Counted from the stretch's first letter, positions 50,838 through 59,783 are shown. The stretch is DNA of 64,000 nucleotides from Prosthecobacter sp. (GCF_020439865.1 NZ_JAGRPF010000113.1:124001-188000); one strand, 5' to 3'. Numbers and translations are program-made. Notes: generated by a model not told the origin, from the letters alone.

Positions 50838-52187
50838 ATGAAACGTGGCTGGCTCAACATGCTGAGTGCTTGCGTGCTTCCACCGCTCGTCGGTGTAGGA
50901 GTTTGCGGGGGCATGATCCATCTGCTGAAGGGACACGAATTGTTCCGCGTGGAAGGAGAAACTTTGCCCACGGCAGCAGTGAGTCAGGTGAGGAAGGGCA
51001 GGCTGAGCGAGACTTCCGCGGAGATTCGCACGGCGCTTCCCGTCGATGCGCCGTTCGATCCGGTGCGCGCTCCGCAGGTACTGCCCAGTGCTGAAAAGGC
51101 AGCGGTTCGAAATGCGGCCGAGACTGCGAAGGCGAAGCCCGTGGTGCCTGCGAGGCGGGATAGCGTGGAACCGGTCGCGGCGGTTGTTCAGAAACCCGTC
51201 GTGCCAGCAAAAGTCATCGCTGTCCAACCGGCTGTCTGGCGTCCGATCCATGATCCCATCACCGAGCATTGGACGCGACTGATGCCGCGTACTGAGGCGT
51301 TGCCGCAAGCCTATCAGGCGGTGCTCAATGATGATGCTGAGCATCTGGCGAGGATCATTGCCATGGGCATCTCACCTCACGAAATGACTTTGGGGGGCGA
51401 TACGGCGCTCTGCGCTGCGGTGCGCATGGGACGAGCGGAGTGTGTCCGCGTGCTCGCGCTTTCCGGCGTGGACATGAACCAGCCCGCTCATGAGAAGCAG
51501 CCGCCGATCGCAATCGCCTCTCTCCGTCGCAATGAAGAAGTGCTCAAGGCGCTTCTCGACGCTGGAGTGGACCCCAACACGCGCTTTAAAACGCCGGTTC
51601 TCAAGGCTGTCATCGACCGCTGCGTGATCAAAGACCTGCGCAATGCGCTGGAGAGCGATCGCGGCATCACGCCGCTCATCTGCTGCTCGGCTCGTGGAGA
51701 TGTCGAAGGTGCCGTGACACTGATGCGCGCCGGCGCCAAGCCTGGCATGGGCACCACGCGCTATCATCGCTACCCGATCAATTTCGCCGCCACCCAGGGC
51801 TACCTCTTCCTGATGCGTGTGCTGCTCGGTCGTGATCCGGATTCAGAGCCGGACACGCTCGTCACAGTCGATCTCTCTAGCCAGCGTGCCTGGGTGACCA
51901 AGCGCGGGCAGATCATCAACAGCACCTCTGTCTCCACCGGACGCGAGGGCTACAGCACTCCGGCGGGGCGCTACGTCATCACCGACAAACACACCTCCCA
52001 CGTTTCCACGCTCTATCACGTCGAGATGCCTTGGTTCATGCGTTTGAACTGCGGTGCCATCGGCCTGCACAGCGGCTACGTCACCGGTCGTCCCGCTTCG
52101 CATGGCTGCATCCGGTTGCCCTACCAGAAAGCGAAGGAGTTCTTCAGTCAGGTGCGCGTTGGAGACGAGGTGCAGATCGTTCACTGA
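50838..52187 (+). CDS. Ankyrin-repeat protein with C-terminal L,D-transpeptidase (YkuD) domain
   Basis: 449 residues. N-terminal membrane helix or signal (about 8-30), a Pro/Ala/Val-rich linker (about 60-135), ankyrin repeats (about 155-335, with GDTALCAAVRMGRAECVRVL, GITPLICCSARGDVEGAVTL and NFAATQGYLFLMRVLLGRDP) and then a YkuD domain (about 338-449). The catalytic motif is complete: H411, H422 and C424 in HSGYVTGRPASHGCIRLP. L,D-transpeptidases form 3-3 crosslinks or attach proteins to peptidoglycan in the periplasm. Fusion to ankyrin repeats, a protein-binding module, is uncommon. Confidence 0.92.
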   Translation: MKRGWLNMLSACVLPPLVGVGVCGGMIHLLKGHELFRVEGETLPTAAVSQVRKGRLSETSAEIRTALPVDAPFDPVRAPQVLPSAEKAAVRNAAETAKAKPVVPARRDSVEPVAAVVQKPVVPAKVIAVQPAVWRPIHDPITEHWTRLMPRTEALPQAYQAVLNDDAEHLARIIAMGISPHEMTLGGDTALCAAVRMGRAECVRVLALSGVDMNQPAHEKQPPIAIASLRRNEEVLKALLDAGVDPNTRFKTPVLKAVIDRCVIKDLRNALESDRGITPLICCSARGDVEGAVTLMRAGAKPGMGTTRYHRYPINFAATQGYLFLMRVLLGRDPDSEPDTLVTVDLSSQRAWVTKRGQIINSTSVSTGREGYSTPAGRYVITDKHTSHVSTLYHVEMPWFMRLNCGAIGLHSGYVTGRPASHGCIRLPYQKAKEFFSQVRVGDEVQIVH

Positions 52188-52198
52188 TCCGGCTGGCC

Positions 52199-53314
52199 TC
52201 AAAAGACGACGCCCCAGCCGCCATCGGCTGTCACCAGCGGAGCTGCGTAACTCCACAGCTTTCCTTTGGCACTGCCTTTGATGTTCAGCGGCTTGCCGTC
52301 TGGGTCGAACACCCGCCAGTGAATCGTTCCGGCCTTGCCCCAGCTGGAGCCCTCCACCCAGGTGCGCAGTTCTTCGCCTTTGGCATTTAAAACGGATCGC
52401 GGATGGTTCATGATCGTCTTCGGCGCGTCGGTGGAAGCGCTCAAGGCATTGTTCGTCCAAGACTGCAGTTGAAACTCACGCACCCATTGCACTCTCAGCT
52501 CGTTGCTCGAGTCACGACACTCCGCCGTGGTCATCGGGCAGGCTGACATCTGCCACTTGTCCTCCGCGAGCAGCTTTGGTGGAGTTGCGGCATTCGCGCC
52601 TGGAGGCAGTTCGATCAATCGGGCTCCCCGTCCGCTGCCGGCGACGGCTGTGCGGTACAAGATGGCGAGCGCGCCGCTGGCGTTCGCGCCGGCGGTCAGG
52701 CCGCAGCAGGCGCAGACGCCGAACGCTTCTCCCTTCGGAGTCCATGGTTCGCCAAACGTCAGGCCGTCATCGTTTGACTGGCGGATGAAAACACGGCGCG
52801 CAGCCTCGCCGGCGCCCTCCTGCAGACCGGCATGCCACACGATCCATACATGGCCTTTGCCATCGCTTGCCACAGCGGCACCGCCGTCCAGCTCGATCGT
52901 CGAACCCATCATGTCTTTGGGCTTCGAGGCATTGAAATACGCATCCACACGCGAGTAAAACAAAGCGCTGCCCTTGCCGCCTGCGGCGGTGCCACTGGCT
53001 CCGCTCCACAACACATGGCGAACGCCGCCCACGCCTGCCGCCAGCGTCGGCCCTCGCACGGTGCCGCTGGCCACGGCCATGGACTCTGGGGTGCTGATCT
53101 TGCGTGCGTTGTCCAAAGCGCCGTCCTGTCGCACGGTCGCTACGAACACATCACAGCTCGCAGGTTTGCCCTGGAGGTAAACGAGATGGGTGTTACCGCT
53201 CGGTCCGGCCACGCTGCGTGGCTGCATGGCATTGTCCGGAAGGCGAATGATCTCGACATCAGCCGCTACGGCGAGGGCGAACGAGAGAGGAAGCAGGAAC
53301 AAAAGAGTTCTCAT
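52199..53314 (-). CDS. Secreted sialidase-like (BNR fold) protein of unknown function
   Basis: 371 residues from ATG 53314 (another ATG at 53326) with a signal peptide ending ALAVAA. The mature part reads as a beta-propeller of sialidase/neuraminidase type: GNTHLVYLQGKPASCDVFVA, HVWIVWHAGLQEGAGEAARR, RQSNDDGLTFGEPW (an Asp-box-like S-N-D-D-G-x-T-F) and a CACCGL cysteine cluster at about 204-209. No sialidase arginine triad was verified, so no catalytic claim is made. It ends 11 bases from the stop of the convergent transpeptidase gene. Confidence 0.7.
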   Translation of the reverse strand: MRTLLFLLPLSFALAVAADVEIIRLPDNAMQPRSVAGPSGNTHLVYLQGKPASCDVFVATVRQDGALDNARKISTPESMAVASGTVRGPTLAAGVGGVRHVLWSGASGTAAGGKGSALFYSRVDAYFNASKPKDMMGSTIELDGGAAVASDGKGHVWIVWHAGLQEGAGEAARRVFIRQSNDDGLTFGEPWTPKGEAFGVCACCGLTAGANASGALAILYRTAVAGSGRGARLIELPPGANAATPPKLLAEDKWQMSACPMTTAECRDSSNELRVQWVREFQLQSWTNNALSASTDAPKTIMNHPRSVLNAKGEELRTWVEGSSWGKAGTIHWRVFDPDGKPLNIKGSAKGKLWSYAAPLVTADGGWGVVF

Positions 53315-53370
53315 GGTGCTCCACAACGCTCGGAGGTTTCAACTACTCTCACGCCGCCTCTTCAGAAGGC

Positions 53371-54756
53371 TCAGAGAGTCTTGAGCAGCTTGTCGTGAAT
53401 CCCGTCGAAGCCGCCGTTGCTGAAGACCACGATCACATCACCGCTGCGCGTCTCCTTCTTCAACCGGTCCACAATCGCGTCCGTGCTGGTTTCGAACCAG
53501 CAGGGTTTCCCGCGTGAGGTGACACTGAGCGCGACCTTGGCTGTGTCGAGGCGCTCATCGGCGGCCACCTTCTCCGGGTTTGCCACGGCGGCAATCACAG
53601 AGCCGTCAGCTTCGGTCAGTGCGTCGATCAATTCGTTCTGCAACACGTTGCGGCGGCTCGTGTTGGAGCGCGGCTCAAACAGCGCCCACAGACGACGGCC
53701 GCTGTAGCGCTGGCGCAGACCGCGCAACGTTTCACGGATCGCCGTCGGGTGATGGCCGAAGTCGTCGATGACGGTGATACCGTGGGTCGAACCACGTTCC
53801 TGCTGGCGGCGGCGGATGCCGCGGAAGCTGCACAGACCTGCGCGAATCTCATCATCACTCAATCCGGCAAAGCGGGCCGCGCAGACACACATCGCGGCAT
53901 TGCGCACGTTGAACTCGCCGACCATGGGCACTTCAAAGGCGGCACCGTTGATCTCGAAATGCGTGCTCTTAGGCGCGGCTTGCGTGATCGTGATGCGGAA
54001 GTCGCACGTTGGTCCCAAGCCCACCGTCTTGAGCGGCGCAGGGCACTTGGCACGGAGCGTCAGGCAGTTGGGATCGTCGCCGTTGATCAGAACCAGGCCG
54101 TTGCGCGGCACCGAGTTCAGGAAACGCCGAAACGAGAGCAGGATCTCGTCGAGGTCGCGGAAGATGTCGGCGTGATCGAACTCGATGTTGTTCACGATCG
54201 CGCATTCCGGCAGGTAGTGAAGGAACTTGCTGCGCTTGTCGAAGTAGGCCGTGTCGTACTCGTCGCCTTCGATGACAAACAAGTTCGAATGCGTGAAGCG
54301 TGCGCCGGATTCAAAATTTTCCGGCACGCCGCCGATCATGAAACCGGGATCTTTGCCGGCATGCTCGAAGATCCACGCCAGCATCGTCGTCGTCGTTGTT
54401 TTGCCATGCGTGCCGCTCACCACAAAGCTGCGTTTGCCCTGAATCACTTCGCGCTTCAGCATCTCGGCCATCGAGACGTACGGAAGCTTCTTCTCCAGCA
54501 GCGTCTCGAGCTCTTCATTGCCGCGCGAGATGGCATTGCCCACGACATAGACGTCGGCGTTGAGCGGCAGATTCTCCGGCTTGTAGCCTTCGGTTACGGT
54601 GATGCCTGCATTGCGCAGCACGTCCGACATCGGAGGATAAACCTTCTCGTCCGAACCCGTGATCTGATGCCCCAAGGCCCGCAGCGCGACCGCGGTCGAG
54701 CCCATCGCGGTACCGCAGATGCCGATGAAGTGAATGTGCTTGGTGGTGGAGGCCAT
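53371..54756 (-). CDS. mpl: UDP-N-acetylmuramate:L-Ala-gamma-D-Glu-meso-DAP ligase
   Basis: 461 residues from ATG 54756; longer open frame upstream has no match. Mpl reattaches recycled murein tripeptide to UDP-MurNAc in the cytoplasm. Motifs: HFIGICGTAMGSTAVALRAL near the N-terminus, ATP loop GTHGKTTTTTMLAW at 115-128, EGDEYDTAYFDKRSKFLHYL (the segment that separates Mpl from MurC), EFDHADIF and DDFGHHPTAIRETL. MurC is the main alternative, but DEYDTAYFDKRSKF is diagnostic for Mpl. A peptidoglycan link to the nearby L,D-transpeptidase is thematic only. Confidence 0.92.
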   Translation of the reverse strand: MASTTKHIHFIGICGTAMGSTAVALRALGHQITGSDEKVYPPMSDVLRNAGITVTEGYKPENLPLNADVYVVGNAISRGNEELETLLEKKLPYVSMAEMLKREVIQGKRSFVVSGTHGKTTTTTMLAWIFEHAGKDPGFMIGGVPENFESGARFTHSNLFVIEGDEYDTAYFDKRSKFLHYLPECAIVNNIEFDHADIFRDLDEILLSFRRFLNSVPRNGLVLINGDDPNCLTLRAKCPAPLKTVGLGPTCDFRITITQAAPKSTHFEINGAAFEVPMVGEFNVRNAAMCVCAARFAGLSDDEIRAGLCSFRGIRRRQQERGSTHGITVIDDFGHHPTAIRETLRGLRQRYSGRRLWALFEPRSNTSRRNVLQNELIDALTEADGSVIAAVANPEKVAADERLDTAKVALSVTSRGKPCWFETSTDAIVDRLKKETRSGDVIVVFSNGGFDGIHDKLLKTL

Positions 54757-54877
54757 TGCTGAAAAAAGGGAGCCTGATTTAAGCCGGAATTTGCTCCCCC
54801 GTCCGCAAAAAGTTTGGCTTTGAGGGAATAAACCCCTCCCACAGCGGCTCCCATGTCGAAATGGTCCTCCCTGCTGC

Positions 54878-55480
54878 ATGGAACTCGCCCTCGAATTCGG
54901 CATTGAACTGCCTGCACACCGCCCGATAGCTCGTCGCGTGACTGATTCCCCGCCCAGTTTCGAGCAGATCGTGGACGCCCACTACCAGGGCCTCCACCGT
55001 TTTGCCCTGAGCATGTGCCGCAGCGAGGCGACCGCCCAGGATCTGGTGCAGAACACCTTCCTCCAGTGGGCGCGGAAAGGCCACACCCTGCGGGATCTCT
55101 CGAAGGTGAAGACCTGGCTTTACACCACCATCTACCGCGAGTGGCTGAGCATCGCCCGGCGGGAGAAAAAACACGTGCAGGTCGAGTTCGAGCCTGAGGT
55201 GCATGGAGCCGTGCAGAACGATGACGACGGCGATGATCCGCGCGTGGACAGCGCCACCTTGCAGCAGGCGCTCGATGAGCTTGATCCCAACTACCGCGCT
55301 CCGTTGGTCCTGTTCTATCTGAAGGAACTGTCCTATCGTGAGATCGCCGAGTCGCTCGGCATTCCCATCGGCACGGTCATGTCACGTCTCTCCCGCGCCA
55401 AGGACCACCTGCGCTCCATTTTGCTCCGCCTTGAAGGCTCCTCCTCCGCCAATATCATCCCCGCCACCTTCACCCCGTGA
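54878..55480 (+). CDS. ECF-type RNA polymerase sigma factor
   Basis: 200 residues from ATG 54878; GTG 54938 region (VTDSPPSFEQ) would give a shorter product close to the family norm. Region 2 (about 28-95): FEQIVDAHYQGLHRFALSMC, AQDLVQNTFLQWARKG and VKTWLYTTIYREWLSIARRE. Region 4 (about 125-180): LQQALDELDPNYRAPLVLFY, ELSYREIAESLGIPIGTVMS with the helix-turn-helix. It would direct transcription in response to an envelope or stress signal. The overlapping downstream gene is a likely anti-sigma factor. Confidence 0.92.
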   Translation: MELALEFGIELPAHRPIARRVTDSPPSFEQIVDAHYQGLHRFALSMCRSEATAQDLVQNTFLQWARKGHTLRDLSKVKTWLYTTIYREWLSIARREKKHVQVEFEPEVHGAVQNDDDGDDPRVDSATLQQALDELDPNYRAPLVLFYLKELSYREIAESLGIPIGTVMSRLSRAKDHLRSILLRLEGSSSANIIPATFTP

Positions 55481-56211
55481 ACCGCGAAGAAGCCAGACTC
55501 GAACTCGACGCCACGACGCTCCGTCCGCAGGACGCCTCGCCGGAGGCGCGCGCCATGGCGGAGAAGGATCCACAACTCGCCGCCTGGCTCGAAAAGCGCA
55601 CGGCTTTTGACGAAAGCGTGGCCGATGCCCTGCAAGCGATGACGGTCTCCGACTCGGGGTTGCGTGATCGCATCCTCATGGCGGCCAAACGATCCACGAA
55701 ACGTTCCCGCCGCTGGGTTACGCCCACGCTCATCGCCGCCGCAGCCTGTGTGGCCTTCGGGTGGGTGATGTTCTGGCCTGGCAACGCCGCGATGGCCGCA
55801 TGGGAATCCGAGTCCCTCCACGCCGTGGCGCAGGTGGAATACGGCGTGATGAAGCTCGACGAAAAAGCCGAGACTTACGAGGCCGTGCGGAAGCTGCTCA
55901 CCGAACAGGAGTGTCCCTGCCCAAGCAAACTGCCGCAGGGCCTCGCAGGCCTGCGCACCTACGGCTGTAAACGCGTTCAGGTGGATGGTCGTGCCGCCAC
56001 CATCATCTGTTTCGAACTCCAGCCCGGCAGGGAGGCGCACCTCGTTGTTTTCGACAACACGGGGCTCGGCAACTGCCCGGCGCAGGATGCGCCCTGTTTC
56101 AAGTCGGCACGCAACTGGCACTACGCCTCCTGGAGTCACGGCAGCCAGTCCTTCATGCTCGCCACCACCGGCGATGAATCGGCGCTGAAAAAGCTTTTTG
56201 AACTGGCGTGA
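55477..56211 (+). CDS. Putative anti-sigma factor, single membrane helix
   Basis: 244 residues from GTG 55477, overlapping the sigma stop as GTGA. The N-terminal cytoplasmic part (about 1-77, EARLELDATTLRPQDASPEA, acidic) is followed by one membrane helix (about 80-101, WVTPTLIAAAACVAFGWVMF) and a periplasmic domain of about 140 residues with a conserved-looking cysteine group (EQECPCPSKLP, YGCKRVQ, CPAQDAPCF). It has no HxxxCxxC zinc anti-sigma motif. The assignment rests on the genetic coupling to an ECF factor and topology. Disulfide sensing by the periplasmic cysteines is possible but inferred. Confidence 0.72.
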   Translation: MNREEARLELDATTLRPQDASPEARAMAEKDPQLAAWLEKRTAFDESVADALQAMTVSDSGLRDRILMAAKRSTKRSRRWVTPTLIAAAACVAFGWVMFWPGNAAMAAWESESLHAVAQVEYGVMKLDEKAETYEAVRKLLTEQECPCPSKLPQGLAGLRTYGCKRVQVDGRAATIICFELQPGREAHLVVFDNTGLGNCPAQDAPCFKSARNWHYASWSHGSQSFMLATTGDESALKKLFELA

Positions 56212-56221
56212 GTCTTTCGGC

Positions 56222-56629
56222 TCACGGGATCTCGCTTACCACCACCTGGGTCTTTCCCAGCACCGCATGGCAGTTCACGCACTGCTGACGCAGGGAGGCA
56301 AAGGCGGCGCCTGAGCGCTTGGCGTCCTTCTTCTGAAGCGCCGACTTCAACTCGGCATACGGACCATTTTCCCAGGCCACCAACAACGGCTGAAGATCAA
56401 CCATCGGACCGGCGGCAGACTTTTGCCTCGGGTCGCTGGTGATCGATTTGGAAACGCTGCCGTGCATGCGTTCCGCCATTGCGAGCGCTTCATCCCACTG
56501 CCCGTCCTGTTGAAGCTTGCGCGTGTCGAGCATTTTGCGCTGCGCGGCCTTCATGCGGTGGCTGTTGATGTTCATCATGGCACAGGATGCCAGAGTGAAA
56601 GCAGAGAGGATGACAAGAAGGCGTTTCAT
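56222..56629 (-). CDS. Lipoprotein with C-terminal CxxCH heme-binding motif (cytochrome c'-like)
   Basis: 135 residues from ATG 56629. The lipoprotein signal MKRLLVILSAFTLASCAMMN has lipobox LASC with C16. A helical domain follows (DTRKLQQDGQWDEALAMAER, AELKSALQKKDAKRSGAAFA) and ends with CVNCHAVLG at 117-125. A single CxxCH near the C-terminus of a four-helix bundle is the class II cytochrome c (c') pattern. Heme attachment would need the c-maturation system, not seen in this window. It lies 16 bases downstream of the MetE-like gene on the same strand. Confidence 0.8.
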   Translation of the reverse strand: MKRLLVILSAFTLASCAMMNINSHRMKAAQRKMLDTRKLQQDGQWDEALAMAERMHGSVSKSITSDPRQKSAAGPMVDLQPLLVAWENGPYAELKSALQKKDAKRSGAAFASLRQQCVNCHAVLGKTQVVVSEIP

Positions 56630-56645
56630 GGGTGCTGTGAATGAA

Positions 56646-57644
56646 TCACCGCCCCTCGAATCTGTCACGGCCTTTTGCCAGCGCCTCGATCTTGCGGTCG
56701 GCGATGCTGCGTTTGAGCATCCAGAAGCCGCAGTCAGGATGGATGAACTTCACGCGGCCGGCACCAAGTTTCTTCTCCGCGGCTTCGATGCGGCGGGCGA
56801 TCTCGTCGGCAGTTTCGACATGGTTCACCTTGATGTCCACGACGCCAAGGCCGACGCCAATTTTCGGATCGAGATCCTTCAGCGAATCGAGATCGGCAGC
56901 CGGGCGATGTGCGAGTTCGAGCACAAGGTGATCAGCATGCAGTGAGTTCAAAAAGCTGATCAATGCGGCCCATTCGCCCTTTTGAATCGTCTGGCCACCG
57001 TAGTTGCCGAAGCAGAAGTGCACAGCTTTCTGACCCTTCACGGCATCGAGCACGCGATTGATGCCCGCGGCGGCGATGGGCGCGTCGGCCGGGTTGCCGG
57101 GAATGTTCGCTTCATCGACCTGCACACAGTCGCACACAAGCTCGGCGGCTTGCGCGGCCAGCGCGTCGGCGATGGCCATGTTCAGCGCTTCGAAGTCGTT
57201 GTAGTGCGTGTCCAGCAGCGTGCGGGCGAGCATATAGGGGCTGGTGAGCGTGAACTTGAACGGACCCCCTGCCACCTTGCCCGCGCGGGCGCAGTCTTCG
57301 GCCAGGTTGAGCACGCCTTCGGTGATCGGACCGCGCACCACGGCGGCTGGCTTGTTGCGCCAGACCATTTCCTGCTTCGCGCGAAAGGCGGCGGTGTCCG
57401 CACGGCCCACGCGGCTGTCGATGCCGCCGAGCTTGTGGACGAAGTACTCGATCATGCCGTTCGTGTCGGGATGATTGACGTCGAAGCGATACAACTCGCC
57501 ATCCGTCGGCAGATCGATGCCGGCCTGACGCTGCGTGTCGAAGACGACCCGCGTGGCGTCAATGACGGCAGACTCGCTGGGGAGCGCAGAGAGCCATTCA
57601 GGAACAGGATAGGAGCCGACAGTGGTGGTCTGGATGGTGGCCAT
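56646..57644 (-). CDS. MetE-like cobalamin-independent methyltransferase (C-terminal-domain type)
   Basis: 332 residues, equivalent to the catalytic C-terminal half of MetE and without the N-terminal half. Zinc-ligand motifs are visible: the HxC of AVHFCFGN, the glutamate in LVLELAHR and the cysteine in FIHPDCGFWML. The N-terminus (MATIQTTTVGSYPVPEWLSA) matches the family start. It probably transfers a methyl group to homocysteine or a related thiol; methyl donor may be something other than methyltetrahydrofolate, as in archaeal MetE-like proteins. The ORF is full length for this short group. Confidence 0.88.
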   Translation of the reverse strand: MATIQTTTVGSYPVPEWLSALPSESAVIDATRVVFDTQRQAGIDLPTDGELYRFDVNHPDTNGMIEYFVHKLGGIDSRVGRADTAAFRAKQEMVWRNKPAAVVRGPITEGVLNLAEDCARAGKVAGGPFKFTLTSPYMLARTLLDTHYNDFEALNMAIADALAAQAAELVCDCVQVDEANIPGNPADAPIAAAGINRVLDAVKGQKAVHFCFGNYGGQTIQKGEWAALISFLNSLHADHLVLELAHRPAADLDSLKDLDPKIGVGLGVVDIKVNHVETADEIARRIEAAEKKLGAGRVKFIHPDCGFWMLKRSIADRKIEALAKGRDRFEGR

Positions 57645-57731
57645 GAGGCAGACTAGTCAGCATCCTTCGCCGTTGGAAGCCGCGAGTGCCAAAGTCCAAA
57701 GGGGCGAGTGATTCGGCCATGTTCAAGGACC

Positions 57732-57780
57732 GGGGGACTCCGTCCCCCTTCCATGGCCACCATGGGGGACGGAGTCCCCC
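57732..57780. repeat. Palindromic hairpin element with 17-base perfect arms
   Basis: GGGGGACTCCGTCCCCC at 57732-57748 is exactly complementary to 57764-57780, with a 15-base loop containing CCATGG. The stop of der is 10 bases beyond the right arm, so on the reverse strand it lies just after der. It could end der transcription or be a dispersed REP-like repeat. No T run follows on the reverse strand. Confidence 0.8.
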
Positions 57781-57789
57781 GCTCCTTGG

Positions 57790-59166
57790 TCACTTCGCGT
57801 TCTTCGGCCCCTTGCCGCGCACGCTCATTTTGAAAGGCACGCCCGGGGCGTTCCATTCGTCGCGGATCACCTTTTCAAGATAGCGCATGTAGCTGTCGGT
57901 GAGTTTGGAGGCGCGGTTGGCGAACAGGACGAAGTGCGGCACCGGAATGGCGAAGCCTTCGGCCTCGTTGACCTGCGTGGCATAGAGCAGCTTGAAGCTG
58001 TGCGTGCTGCGGCCAAGAGCGCCGGGAGTGTTTTCAATCGCATTGGCCAGCAGGCGGTTCAACGCGCCGGTGCCGATGCGGTTCTGCGCACCACTTCGTA
58101 CTTTTTCAATCTGCACAAACAGCTTGCCGATATGGTCCTTGTTCTTGGCCGAGATGGCGACGAGCGGCGCGTAGTTGAGAAAGAAAAACTCACGGCGCAT
58201 CAGTTCGTCGAGATGTTCGAGGCGGTCCTTCTGCTTCGCATCGGGATGAAAGAGATCCCACTTGTTCATCACGAGGATGCAAGGCTTGCGCTCTTCGAGA
58301 ATGAGTTGGGCGATTTTGCGGTCCTGCATTTTGGCTCCGGCGGCGCAGTCGATGACCAGCAGGCAAAGGTCTGCGCGTTTGATGCTCTGCACGCTGCGAT
58401 CCACGCTGGAGATTTCGACAACGCTGTCGAGATGCGCACGGCGGCGGATGCCGGCGGTGTCGATGAGCTGATAATGCTTGCCGTTCCAGGTGGCCCGGAT
58501 GTCGAGTGCGTCCCGCGTGGTGCCGGGCACATCGCTGACGATCGCGCGGTCCTGGCCGAGGATGGCGTTTACGAGCGAGGATTTGCCCGCGTTCGGACGG
58601 CCGACGATGGCGAGCTTGAGCGGTCGCACGTTCTGACCCGCTTTGGCATCTTCCGTCTCGGTCGTTTCCTTCAAATCGAGGCGGGTTGAAATGAGGGCAA
58701 CCAGATCGTCGATGCCGAGACCGTGCGCGGCGCTGACTTCGATGGTGTCAGGAAAGCCGAACCGGGTGAACTCGCCCGCGTTGAGTTTGCGCTTCGGTGA
58801 GTCGGCCTTGTTGCAGACGAGGATGACCGGCTTGTTGGTGCGGCGGAGTTCCTTGGCCAGCGCCTGGTCGATGGTGGTGATGCCATCGACGACATCGACG
58901 ACGAAGAGCAGCAGGTCGGCCACATCGAGGGCGATGGAGGCCTCCACTTGTACCTGGTCGGTGAGCACGTCCTCGGTGCTGGCGCCAATGCCGCCCGTGT
59001 CCATGATCTCAAACCACGCCGGACCACGACGGCACTGCGCGGTGATGCGGTCCCGCGTCACACCGGCCTGATCATGGACGATGGAAATGGTTTTGCCGGC
59101 GAGGCGATTGAAGAGCGCGGACTTGCCCACATTCGGGCGTCCGACGATGGCGACGGTTTTGAGCAT
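57790..59166 (-). CDS. der: Ribosome biogenesis GTPase Der (EngA)
   Basis: 458 residues. Two tandem GTPase domains and a C-terminal KH-like domain are the unique Der layout: G1 loops GRPNVGKS at 9-16 and GRPNAGKS at 189-196, NKAD at about 119-122 and a second NKWD further on. Der assembles the 50S subunit in the cytoplasm. The gene ends 10 bases from a palindromic element and its start is 29 bases after the pgsA stop on the same strand. Confidence 0.96.
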   Translation of the reverse strand: MLKTVAIVGRPNVGKSALFNRLAGKTISIVHDQAGVTRDRITAQCRRGPAWFEIMDTGGIGASTEDVLTDQVQVEASIALDVADLLLFVVDVVDGITTIDQALAKELRRTNKPVILVCNKADSPKRKLNAGEFTRFGFPDTIEVSAAHGLGIDDLVALISTRLDLKETTETEDAKAGQNVRPLKLAIVGRPNAGKSSLVNAILGQDRAIVSDVPGTTRDALDIRATWNGKHYQLIDTAGIRRRAHLDSVVEISSVDRSVQSIKRADLCLLVIDCAAGAKMQDRKIAQLILEERKPCILVMNKWDLFHPDAKQKDRLEHLDELMRREFFFLNYAPLVAISAKNKDHIGKLFVQIEKVRSGAQNRIGTGALNRLLANAIENTPGALGRSTHSFKLLYATQVNEAEGFAIPVPHFVLFANRASKLTDSYMRYLEKVIRDEWNAPGVPFKMSVRGKGPKNAK

Positions 59167-59195
59167 CGCTCAAGGAGCACTAGGCGGCGTCCGCG

Positions 59196-59768
59196 TCAAT
59201 CGTGCCCGGCGGCTTTCAACTGCCGGACGCCGTCGGCCAGATTGATGAAGCCGGACAAGGCGGTGAAGAACCCGGCGAAGAGCGTGGGCCAGATGAGCAG
59301 AGAGGAGGGGAAATCGAGCAGGATCCACAGGATGGCGGCCATCTGGGCGAAGGTGGCGACTTTGCCGCTCCAATGGGTGTGGATTTGAACTTTGCCGGCG
59401 AAATGATCGATCAGAAAGGCACCGCCGATGGAAAGCAAATCCCTGCCGATGACGAGGATCGGGAACCACAGTGGAAAGTGCTGCCGCCAGGCGGTGAAAC
59501 TCAGCAGGATGATGGCCGAGAGCATGAGGAGCTTGTCAGCCAGCGGGTCGACGATGGCACCGAAACGTGTGCGTTGATTGAACCGGCGGGCGATCCAGCC
59601 GTCGATCGCATCGCTGATCGCGGCGATGCCAAACACCGCGGCAGCCCAGATGCGCAGGGCCTCATTGGGGTGCTCGCCCCGGGCGCTGTCGCCGTAGTAG
59701 ATCACCAGCCCGATGAAAACGGGGATCAGCAGGATGCGGAAGATGGTGATCTGATTGGCGAGGTTCAT
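59196..59768 (-). CDS. pgsA: CDP-diacylglycerol-glycerol-3-phosphate 3-phosphatidyltransferase
   Basis: 190 residues from ATG 59768. CDP-alcohol phosphatidyltransferase making phosphatidylglycerophosphate in the inner membrane. The signature D-x2-D-G-x2-A-R-x8-G-x3-D-x3-D is complete: D53, D56, G57, A60, R61, G70, D74, D78 (DAIDGWIARR ... GAIVDPLADK). Four to five membrane helices. NLANQITIFRILLIPVFIGL is a standard start. Related enzymes such as PssA share the motif, but the start fits PgsA. Confidence 0.92.
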   Translation of the reverse strand: MNLANQITIFRILLIPVFIGLVIYYGDSARGEHPNEALRIWAAAVFGIAAISDAIDGWIARRFNQRTRFGAIVDPLADKLLMLSAIILLSFTAWRQHFPLWFPILVIGRDLLSIGGAFLIDHFAGKVQIHTHWSGKVATFAQMAAILWILLDFPSSLLIWPTLFAGFFTALSGFINLADGVRQLKAAGHD

Positions 59769-59783
59769 TCCAGCCAGTCTCAA

